NCBI GenBank assembly: GCA_044226525.1
Contig: JBGAGV010000031.1
Span: 46,733-110,732 of the forward strand
Source of the DNA: VFJQ01 sp044226525
GTDB taxonomy: Bacteria; Verrucomicrobiota; Verrucomicrobiia; Chthoniobacterales; Chthoniobacteraceae
DNA: 64,000 bases
Reading direction: 5' to 3'
Of this stretch, positions 58,084 to 64,000 are shown piece after piece (the first letter of the stretch is position 1; every line of letters begins with the position of its first letter). Position numbers and translations under genes: made by a program. The notes below the pieces were generated by a model. That model did no database searches, had not been told where the DNA came from, and was given only the letters and a program-made list of their open reading frames with translations.

Positions 58084-59214
58084 CTACGACCGGAGAGCTT
58101 GCTCGATCCCTTCCCGCAGGTTGCGTCCCACTGTCGGCCACGCATACCGCTCGCCTACGTCCCGAAAGCCGGCCTCGCCGAACTGGCGGCATTTGGCCGG
58201 GTCGGTGAGCAACTCCCGCAAAGCAGCGGCGAGCGCTTCGGCATCGTCGGAGGGAACCACCAGGCCCGATTCACCATGGCGCACGAGTGTGGGCATCGCG
58301 CCCACGTCGGAGACCACGACGGGGAGCTTCTGGTAAAAGGCTTCGATGACCGCGATGCCGAATGGCTCCACTCGTGTCGGCAAACATAGCACCGAACCGC
58401 GCACGACCTGGCGCTTCACGTCCTCGCGTGAAATCTTGCCCAGTTCCTCGCACCACGCCTGGCCGAGATTCGGCCGGCAACCGACGACGATGAGCTGCGC
58501 GTCCGCCACATCGACGCGCAGCCGCTCGAAAGCGCGGGCGAGCGTGGGCCCGCCTTTGCGTTCCCAATCGACGCCAACGAAGACGACGGTGCGGTTCGCG
58601 TAGCCACCGTTCTGCAGCGGCGCGGGCGACGGATCGACGTTGCTGCCGCCATACACCGTCGTCACACGCGACGGAGAGAGCTGGTAATCCTCACAGAGCG
58701 AATCGCGCACATGATTGCTCATCACGAAGACGTGCCGCGCATGCGCGTAAATCTCCCGCTCGAGTCCCGTCCACGGCTCCGGGAAAAGATCCTCGGAGCG
58801 AAACGCCGGATACCGTTTGTTCGCGAGGTGCGTGTGATCGGTAAAGACGAAATTAGGGATCCCCTCGACGCTCGCGTCGAAAATGGACTGCGTCTGGAAG
58901 GTGAACGCGTATTCGGCACGACGAGGAGCCAGTCGTTCGTTGATGAGCCGGCGCACTTTGCGGAAGAGAAATGGCGTGCGCAACGCGAGGAGCAGCGGTG
59001 CGCGCCAGCTGGGGGCAAACTTGCGCGAATAGAGCCACGCGGCCTGTAGCACCCCGAGTCCATACGCTGCACGATGCGTTTTGATGAGATCGTCGTAGAT
59101 ATCAATCACGTCGATTTCCAGCTCCGGAAATTGCGCGGCAAGTTGCTCGCGCACGGAAACGTTCGTGTAAGAAAAAAGACCGTTCTTGATGTAGGCGATC
59201 CGCCGCTTCGACAC
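58084..59214 (-). CDS. Glycosyltransferase family 4 protein
   Basis: The 376-residue protein has a GT-B fold with the donor-side motifs VFVGVDWERKGGPTLARAFERL, AQLIVVGCRP, VLCLPTRVEPFGIAVIEAFYQKLPVVVSDVGAMP and GESGLVVPSDDAEALA (the EPFG...E motif of GT4 retaining transferases). It probably builds a glycan or exopolysaccharide and lies 33 bases after the polyprenyl glycosylphosphotransferase on the same strand. GTG 59214 start. Confidence 0.9.
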   Translation of the reverse strand: MSKRRIAYIKNGLFSYTNVSVREQLAAQFPELEIDVIDIYDDLIKTHRAAYGLGVLQAAWLYSRKFAPSWRAPLLLALRTPFLFRKVRRLINERLAPRRAEYAFTFQTQSIFDASVEGIPNFVFTDHTHLANKRYPAFRSEDLFPEPWTGLEREIYAHARHVFVMSNHVRDSLCEDYQLSPSRVTTVYGGSNVDPSPAPLQNGGYANRTVVFVGVDWERKGGPTLARAFERLRVDVADAQLIVVGCRPNLGQAWCEELGKISREDVKRQVVRGSVLCLPTRVEPFGIAVIEAFYQKLPVVVSDVGAMPTLVRHGESGLVVPSDDAEALAAALRELLTDPAKCRQFGEAGFRDVGERYAWPTVGRNLREGIEQALRS

Positions 59215-59247
59215 GTCAAAAAAGATCGGAGCCTTATAACAGGGCCA

Positions 59248-60813
59248 TCAGATCGCCTCGAGAGTGGATTCCAGCCGGGGCGCCTCCGTCTTCTCGACCG
59301 GCGCCTTGCCCTCGACTTCCTTGAGCCGTTCCCATTCCTGCATCGCGCCCGAGTGACCCAGCGATTTGGTCGTCTCGCGCACCCCGCCGGTCAGCACAAT
59401 TCGCACGGTGTCGAGCAGGATGAACACATCGAGAAACCAGCTCATGTGCTTCATGTAGTAGAGATCGTATTCGAGTTTCCGCCGGGCATCCTGCGCGGAA
59501 GCACCATACGGATAGTTCACCTGCGCCCAGCCGGTGAGACCCGGCTGAATCATCAGTCGCTCCTCGTAGAACGGAACCTGCCGTGCAAGTTCGCGGATGA
59601 TCTCCGGCCGCTCCGGCCGTGGACCGACAAAGGACATCTCACCGGTGAGCACGTGCCAGAGCTGGGGGATTTCATCGATCCGGTAGCGGCGCAAAATCCG
59701 CCCGATCCACGTCACGCGCGGATCGGTGGTCGCATCTTTCGATGACCACTGCGCTCCGTTTTTCTCCGCGTCGGTGCGCATCGTGCGAAGCTTGAGCATG
59801 GTGAACCGCCGGCCGAACTGCCCGGTGCGCTCCTGCCGATACATGACTGGTCCGGGCGACGTGATCCGGATGCCCAGCGCCGCGAGGGCGAGCAGCGGCG
59901 AGCCAAGGACCAACCCCGTGCCGGAAGCGATGATGTCGAAGAGCCGCTTCACCTTTTTGATGTAGAGCAGATGCGGCTCGCCGCTCGCGTTGAGCAGCCA
60001 CTCGTGCGTCACGAGTTCGATCGGCACATACTGCTTCACTTCTTCGCAAAGAATGATCAGCGGCATGACGGTGACCCCTGAGTAGCGGAGGTGGCAGAAA
60101 TGCCGGGTGAGCGAAATGTTGTTGAGATTCTTGTGCGTGCAGAGGACGCGATTGACGCGGTGGCGCTTCACGAGATCGGCCAGTTCCTCCACCGTCCCGA
60201 GTAGCGGCGCGTTCCCCTTGGGGGTGTAGCCGCACGCCGCGACAACGCCAATCAACTCCAGGTTGTGACTGCGAAAATCTTCGAACAACCGCGTTTCCGC
60301 TTCCTCGAAAGGACTCGAAACGATGTAAACGACGCGCTCCCGCGTGGCCAGCAACGTATGCAACAGCCAGGCGTGATGCGTCAGCACCAGCACGAACGTG
60401 AGCGAACCGCCGATCAACATCACACCACGACCGAGCGGGTGCGCGGAGCCGATATATGAACCGCCGATCACCACCAGCATGGCGAGGACGCTGCATCCCA
60501 GCAGCAGCACCGCGCGCTCAAACAAGCCGCGGCCTCCACTATGCGTCGAATAAAGACCGGCGATATAAACGACCGCGGAAAACACCCCGCCGCCGAAGGC
60601 AACCGCAGGCCAGTGAATCAGCAATGGCAGATCCGCCTCATCACCGAAACGCAGAAACGCGGCCGCGACAAACGCGCCGACGATCAGCAGCGCGTCGATC
60701 AGGAAATGCAGCGCGACGTGGAACCAATGTTTTTGGAGGATCCCGTTAGCGTTCAATGGGCGATTGGGAGGGCGGCGGGTTGAAAGCGCGATGTAGTTCG
60801 CGCGGATGGACAT
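59248..60813 (-). CDS. Polyprenyl glycosylphosphotransferase, exopolysaccharide initiating enzyme
   Basis: The 521-residue protein has an N-terminal membrane part (about 35-165, multiple TMs), a Rossmann-like central region, and a C-terminal bacterial sugar-transferase domain: KRLFDIIASGTGLVLGSPLLALAALGIRI, PVMYRQERTGQFGRRFTMLKLRTM, IGRILRRYRIDEIPQLWHVLTGEMSFVGPRPERPE, and LTGWAQVNYPYGAS. Such proteins transfer a sugar-1-phosphate to undecaprenyl phosphate to start exopolysaccharide synthesis. The start at ATG 60813 overlaps a palindrome in the upstream region. Confidence 0.92.
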   Translation of the reverse strand: MSIRANYIALSTRRPPNRPLNANGILQKHWFHVALHFLIDALLIVGAFVAAAFLRFGDEADLPLLIHWPAVAFGGGVFSAVVYIAGLYSTHSGGRGLFERAVLLLGCSVLAMLVVIGGSYIGSAHPLGRGVMLIGGSLTFVLVLTHHAWLLHTLLATRERVVYIVSSPFEEAETRLFEDFRSHNLELIGVVAACGYTPKGNAPLLGTVEELADLVKRHRVNRVLCTHKNLNNISLTRHFCHLRYSGVTVMPLIILCEEVKQYVPIELVTHEWLLNASGEPHLLYIKKVKRLFDIIASGTGLVLGSPLLALAALGIRITSPGPVMYRQERTGQFGRRFTMLKLRTMRTDAEKNGAQWSSKDATTDPRVTWIGRILRRYRIDEIPQLWHVLTGEMSFVGPRPERPEIIRELARQVPFYEERLMIQPGLTGWAQVNYPYGASAQDARRKLEYDLYYMKHMSWFLDVFILLDTVRIVLTGGVRETTKSLGHSGAMQEWERLKEVEGKAPVEKTEAPRLESTLEAI

Positions 60814-60828
60814 ACGGGATTTCCCGTA
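60813..60828 (-). promoter_or_regulatory. Palindrome at the start of the glycosylphosphotransferase gene
   Basis: TACGGGA (60813-60819), two Ts, TCCCGTA (60822-60828) is a perfect 7+7 inverted repeat that overlaps the translation start. TAC...GTA half-sites are like LuxR/NarL-family boxes. It could control initiation or be a chance structure. Confidence 0.35.
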
Positions 60829-61044
60829 GCCATGCGTCTGCTTAATACTGCCGGTGAAATGTGCAAGGCAGACATTTGTCTTTCCGCCACACGGGCGTCC
60901 AGTTTGCAATCGTTAAGGTCTGGCTGCCGAGGCATGGCATTTGAGAGAAAGCGCGTCGCGCGCCAAGGAGTGGTGAATTTCCCTGATTTTTCGATGTTTT
61001 GCCGCTTGAACCGCGCGCGTCCGCCAGCGTAGAAACTCACTCCT
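60829..61044. other. Intergenic region between divergent exopolysaccharide and HU genes
   Basis: About 216 bases without a protein gene. The minus-strand leader has short complementary pieces (CAGACAT/ATGTCTG-like, GCAGAC, CACCGGCAG) that could fold, but I could not match a known riboswitch. It must hold both divergent promoters. Confidence 0.4.
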
Positions 61045-61338
61045 ATGGCCAAGAAGCTAACCAAAACCCAACTCCAGACCATCCTCGCAGAAAAAACCGC
61101 GACCACCAAAAAGGTCGCCGCTCTTTTCCTCGAAACCCTCACCTCGATCGCCTACGGCGAAGCGAAGAAGAACGGTGAATTCGTTCTCCCCGGTTTCGGC
61201 AAGCTGGTGAAGCAGAAGCGCAAGGCGCGCATCGGCACCAACCCGAAGACCGGCGAGAAGATCAAGATCGCCGCGAAGACCGTGGTGAAGTTCCGCGTGG
61301 CGAAAGCCGCGAAGGACTCGATCCTCGGCGCCAAGTAA
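61045..61338 (+). CDS. HU family DNA-binding protein
   Basis: The 97-residue protein has the HU/IHF fold: LTKTQLQTILAEKTATTKKVAALFLETLTSIAYGEAKK, then EFVLPGFGKLVKQKRKARIGTNPKTGEKIKIAAKTVVKFRVAKAAKD. The GTNPKTGEKIKI arm and the conserved proline-bearing tip are present. It binds and bends DNA as a nucleoid protein. It is probably monocistronic and is followed by a hairpin with a T-run. Confidence 0.95.
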   Translation: MAKKLTKTQLQTILAEKTATTKKVAALFLETLTSIAYGEAKKNGEFVLPGFGKLVKQKRKARIGTNPKTGEKIKIAAKTVVKFRVAKAAKDSILGAK

Positions 61339-61380
61339 TCCCGCCGGCGATCGGCCCGTCCGATCGTCAGCGACCAGCGG

Positions 61381-61427
61381 CACGCCGGACTGCTCGTTCA
61401 TTCGAGCGCCGGCGTGTCGTCGTTTTT
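61381..61427 (+). terminator. Probable rho-independent terminator of the HU gene
   Basis: CACGCCGG (61381-61388) pairs with CCGGCGTG (61409-61416) with an inner CTCG/CGAG stem, and TTTTT follows at 61423-61427. It lies 43 bases after the HU stop. Confidence 0.55.
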
Positions 61428-61460
61428 GGGAATTGATTGCGCGATTCGGAAGTGTGTCGG

Positions 61461-61515
61461 GGAGCGCAGGCTGCCAGCCTGTGCCGTTTGGCAGCTTGCC
61501 GAACGGTTGTTCTCG
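61461..61515. repeat. Small inverted repeat in the HU-FecR gap
   Basis: CAGGCTGCCAGCCTG near 61469-61483 is a compact palindrome, followed by GCAGCTTGCCGAAC. It is part of a 170-base stretch between the HU terminator and the FecR-like gene with no gene. It resembles extragenic palindromic elements. Confidence 0.4.
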
Positions 61516-61601
61516 CGCGGCGAGCGGTGAAGTCGTGGGATATGGCGGACTTCTGCCCGTAGCGCAGCCTCCGGCGGGTCCGTGCTGTGACCTCGTTCTG
61601 C

Positions 61602-63197
61602 TCAGCGCTGTGCGTGCACCGCGCCGTTCGGCGGGATGACCAGGCGCAGCGAGACCGAATCCGCAAAGTGGCCGTGCAGACGTTCGTCGGGAGTGCTCTT
61701 CGCCGCCGCGACACTCACCAGCAACAAGTTCGCACCGGCGGGAATTTCAAAACGCACTTCGTCGCGCTCCCATGTCGTGGGATCTTCGTCGGTAACAATC
61801 GTGTCCTGACTGTAGGCGAGCGCCATCTCGGGACGATGCCCCCACCACAGATTTTTCACCTCTTCCGGACTGCCACGATACGCAGCGAGCACGACCACAA
61901 ATTCGCTCACCGATTTTTCGCCGCCCACGCGATTGAACCACGCGGAAAGTTCCGCCGTCACCCCGTTCTCGACCGCATCCTTGTAAGGCGTGAGGTCCAC
62001 GAACTGCCATTGCTCGGAAGCCGACCAGACATCGGTTTCGCGGCCATGCACCGGACCTTCGCCGGTGAGCATGAAGTTCAGCATCCGCTGACCCGTCTGC
62101 GGGAAAATGCCATCACGCGGCCCCGAAATTTCGCACGCATCTCCGCTCCACACTCCCGCCGCGATCGGCATCCCATCGGTCCCAACAGCAGCTCCTTCAA
62201 AGTCGGCGCCTTTCAGAGGCTCAGCAATAATCTGTCCTGCACTCGGAAACTCGCGAGCATCGCTTTTGATGGACGCCACCGCCACCGCATGAGGATCGAG
62301 CCGCACCGCCATGTCGCGTTGGAGCGGTTTCATCGTGCTTTTGAAAACGGAGTCGGGCGTCACGTCCACGCGCCCTTCGAAAACGTGAGTTTCCACAAGA
62401 CCCGAGGGCGAGGCCTTCACACCGAAGCGAGTGCCGCGATCCACGATCTTCCCCGCTGAGGTATCGATGGTGAATCCAACCGCGGTGGGCGGCACCTTGG
62501 CCGAGATCTTGCCTTGATGCAGAAGCACCTGTCCGCCATTGAGCAGATCAAGCCGCGCTGGACCTTCCGCGACGAGCGTAGCACCATTGCGAAAGCCGAG
62601 TTCAACCACCCCGGAATCAAGCACCAGCGTTTCGCGGCGGAGCGCGTCACCCCAGCGGAGCGGACGTTGACGCGCGCCCCAGTGTGCTCCGGAATCGTCG
62701 CGCACGTGTGCGATCACTGGATTGGCCATGCGTCCCACCGGCTGTTCCTGGCGCGGCGGAAACCAGATGGAATGATAGATGAGCAGCAGCACCGCAGCCA
62801 CACCGGCCGCGAGCGAAGCCAGCGCGTTAAACGCCGTCCACCAGCGCGCACCGGAAGGTTCCGGAGGTTGCGGCCGCCGAAGTTTTCCGGCCGTCGGTTG
62901 CGGTTGCGGAGCCACCATTTTGGCAGCCTGCGCCGCCTGCGCCGGCAGGGTCGTATGCGCGAGCACTTTCTTCACGACCGCCTCATCCGAAATGCCCCGC
63001 ACATGCGCCAGAATTCCTTCCTCCAGCCGCGCCGGCTGCGGATCAAGCATGGCCTTGAGTGCGGTGTGAATCCGACGTTGGGCCACGAGTTCATCCATCC
63101 CGACGGGATCGGCCAGCATGCGCTCCTCGAAAGCGGCTTTGTCCGCGCCGGAAAGCATCCCCGAAAAATAATCCGCGAGTTCCTGGTCAGATGGCAT
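61602..63197 (-). CDS. FecR-like membrane protein, partner of the ECF sigma factor
   Basis: The 531-residue protein has a cytoplasmic N-terminus (about 1-100, DQELADYFSGMLSGADKAAFEERMLADP), one TM (about 125-145, FNALASLAAGVAAVLLLIYHS), a FecR-type outer domain (about 165-290, with GFRNGATLVAEGPARLDLLNGGQVLLHQGKISAKV and VDRGTRFGVKASPSG) and a C-terminal 200-residue beta-rich domain. It overlaps the ECF sigma stop by 11 bases. It is likely a signal transducer or anti-sigma factor. Such clusters precede DUF1549/DUF1553 proteins in Verrucomicrobia. Confidence 0.85.
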   Translation of the reverse strand: MPSDQELADYFSGMLSGADKAAFEERMLADPVGMDELVAQRRIHTALKAMLDPQPARLEEGILAHVRGISDEAVVKKVLAHTTLPAQAAQAAKMVAPQPQPTAGKLRRPQPPEPSGARWWTAFNALASLAAGVAAVLLLIYHSIWFPPRQEQPVGRMANPVIAHVRDDSGAHWGARQRPLRWGDALRRETLVLDSGVVELGFRNGATLVAEGPARLDLLNGGQVLLHQGKISAKVPPTAVGFTIDTSAGKIVDRGTRFGVKASPSGLVETHVFEGRVDVTPDSVFKSTMKPLQRDMAVRLDPHAVAVASIKSDAREFPSAGQIIAEPLKGADFEGAAVGTDGMPIAAGVWSGDACEISGPRDGIFPQTGQRMLNFMLTGEGPVHGRETDVWSASEQWQFVDLTPYKDAVENGVTAELSAWFNRVGGEKSVSEFVVVLAAYRGSPEEVKNLWWGHRPEMALAYSQDTIVTDEDPTTWERDEVRFEIPAGANLLLVSVAAAKSTPDERLHGHFADSVSLRLVIPPNGAVHAQR

Positions 63198-63780
63198 CGG
63201 GGACAGCGGCAAGTTTGGTTTCGATGCAGTCGCGCAACTGGCGGCGGACACGGAAGAGAGTCACGCGCACCCACTCGGCACTCCGCTCGAAGACCGTGGC
63301 CAGTTCTTCATTCGTGCGACCGAGACGGTAGCGCTCCTCGACGAGACGGCGCACATTTTCCGGCAGACGCGAAAGACACTCTTCGAGAAAGATCGCTTCA
63401 TCGCGAAGCGCGCGCTGCTCGGAGTCACGCGTAAGAGCAGCGATCTGTGTCTGCTCGAAGCGGGAGAGGTTGGCCTGCTCGCGCCCAAAGCGCAGCAACT
63501 CCGACCGCACCAGGTTCCATGCGATGGCGCGAAGCCATGGCCGCAATGGTTTGTCCGCATCGAAGCGAGCGATCTCCCGAAAAGCGAAGACGAAGGTCTC
63601 ATGTGTCACCTCATCCGCGAGATGCGGCACCGGCAGACGGAGACAAACGAAGGACCGCAGTTCAGCCAGGTGCCGCCGCACCAGCGGAGCAAACGCCTCG
63701 AGATCCCCAGCCTGCACCCGGCGCACGAGTTCCGACTCTTGCGCGGGAGTGAGGCTGGTTTCTGGGACGACGGGCGTCAT
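63187..63780 (-). CDS. ECF-type RNA polymerase sigma factor
   Basis: The 197-residue protein has region 2 (VRRVQAGDLEAFAPLVRRHLAELRSFVCLRL, HLADEVTHETFVFAFREIARFD, LRPWLRAIAWNLVRSELLRFGRE) and region 4 (CLSRLPENVRRLVEERYRLGRTNEELATVFERSAEWVRVTLFRVRRQLRDCI). It is the standard ECF length. Its stop overlaps the FecR-like gene, and the truncated DUF1553-type gene lies upstream. The three are probably a regulatory and structural unit. Confidence 0.9.
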   Translation of the reverse strand: MTPVVPETSLTPAQESELVRRVQAGDLEAFAPLVRRHLAELRSFVCLRLPVPHLADEVTHETFVFAFREIARFDADKPLRPWLRAIAWNLVRSELLRFGREQANLSRFEQTQIAALTRDSEQRALRDEAIFLEECLSRLPENVRRLVEERYRLGRTNEELATVFERSAEWVRVTLFRVRRQLRDCIETKLAAVPDAI

Positions 63781-63861
63781 GCTTTAGCAAAGCGGGCAAG
63801 CCTGCTCGCGGAGGGACAATCGCGAGACGCTGGTTTACACCATTTTACTGTGTTTAGTGTG

Positions 63862-64000
63862 TCAGTTGACGTAAACGGCCTCGTTGGAGAGGAGGAGGGT
63901 CTGGGCGAAGGTTTCCCAGGCGGTGAGCGGTTTGCGTTCGACCCAGTCGCCTTCGTTCTTGATGGCCTCACGCCGGGCGTTGCGCATGTTGCCGCGGCCG
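63862..64000 (-). CDS. C-terminal end of a DUF1549/DUF1553 (planctomycete-type cytochrome-associated) protein, truncated by the window edge
   Basis: A 46-residue open frame runs in from the window edge on the minus strand and ends at TGA 63862-63864. It reads GRGNMRNARREAIKNEGDWV and then ERKPLTAWETFAQTLLLSNEAVYVN. The ending (W..FAQTLLLSNEAVYVN) is the typical C-terminus of DUF1553/PSD1-type proteins, which are large, often Gram-negative-secreted, and adjacent to ECF/FecR genes in this phylum. Most of the gene is outside the window. Confidence 0.7.
   Translation of the reverse strand, partial: GRGNMRNARREAIKNEGDWVERKPLTAWETFAQTLLLSNEAVYVN

Noticed and set aside
60829..60960. A c-di-GMP (GEMM) riboswitch upstream of the glycosylphosphotransferase
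   Set aside because: Some pieces resemble it (GACGCATGGCTACGGG) but the conserved core and spacing are not present; not supportable by eye.
63777..63971. A 64-codon minus-strand frame upstream of the ECF sigma gene
   Set aside because: It overlaps, in a different frame, the clear DUF1553-type C-terminus and has Ser/Pro/Arg-rich shadow composition.
1..64000. PafA/Dop ligase, Mpa/ARC ATPase, potA, and other his genes
   Set aside because: Looked for on both strands as expected partners; none is present in the window.

Overview
The window reads as a high-GC chromosome segment of a Verrucomicrobiota (PVC-superphylum) bacterium. The evidence is a UBact-type ubiquitin-like modifier with 20S proteasome genes, a giant secreted protein carrying the N-terminal LEARIAPA motif, an ECF sigma / FecR-like / DUF1553-type cluster, a sigma factor next to a Ser/Thr kinase, and many Tat- or lipoprotein-exported proteins. 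The phylum is an inference; there is no rRNA gene to confirm it. Coding density is high and many neighbours overlap by 1 or 4 bases (ATGA or GTGA), so translational coupling is common.

Layout. 1-8.4 kb: the end of a LolA-like protein, a CBS-domain protein, a DCC oxidoreductase overlapping a squalene-hopene-cyclase-like protein, a minus-strand run (3D-domain lipoprotein, DegT aminotransferase, ECF sigma, membrane anti-sigma-like protein, lipoprotein) and a DctA symporter. 8.4-9.3 kb: a GNAT toxin / DUF1778 antitoxin pair with a perfect palindromic operator. 9.3-19 kb: a polyamine ABC transporter (potC, potD, potB) interrupted by three large secreted proteins (delta-60/C-type lectin, glycine-rich, and one built of twelve 20-residue repeats). 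19.2-21.4 kb: a Tat-exported FAD oxidoreductase and a small periplasmic protein.

21.6-25.3 kb is the highlight: a 58-residue UBact modifier ending RTGQ, overlapping prcB (20S beta), which overlaps an unknown two-TM protein; then a block of inverted repeats, prcA (20S alpha), and an overlapping cell-wall amidase. No ligase/deamidase (PafA/Dop) or ATPase (Mpa/ARC) lies in the window.

25-33 kb: peptidoglycan-binding and hypothetical proteins, hisA, a larC split into two frames with a very His-rich segment, a BNR sialidase-like protein, an UPF0114 membrane protein, a MATE transporter and tRNA-Ser(UGA). 33-41 kb: a CHASE3-PAS histidine kinase and its response regulator, guaD, nadC, birA, a Ser/Thr kinase and an ECF sigma factor. 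41-47 kb: a glycosyltransferase, a Gfo/Idh oxidoreductase, an active/inactive M16 peptidase pair, an amidase and a YkgJ-like protein. 47-51 kb: the giant Gly-rich LEARIAPA protein. 51-54 kb: an MBL hydrolase, a nucleotidyltransferase, rpsR, rpmG and a DksA-like protein. 54-61 kb: sulfate assimilation (cysH, cysD, cysNC), a GT4 glycosyltransferase and a polyprenyl glycosylphosphotransferase. 61-64 kb: an HU protein, a FecR-like protein, an ECF sigma factor and the end of a DUF1553-type protein.

A dispersed ~100 bp intergenic repeat with GGTGTCC/GGACACC ends occurs three times. No gap between genes exceeds 300 bases, and no transposase, CRISPR array or rRNA was seen.
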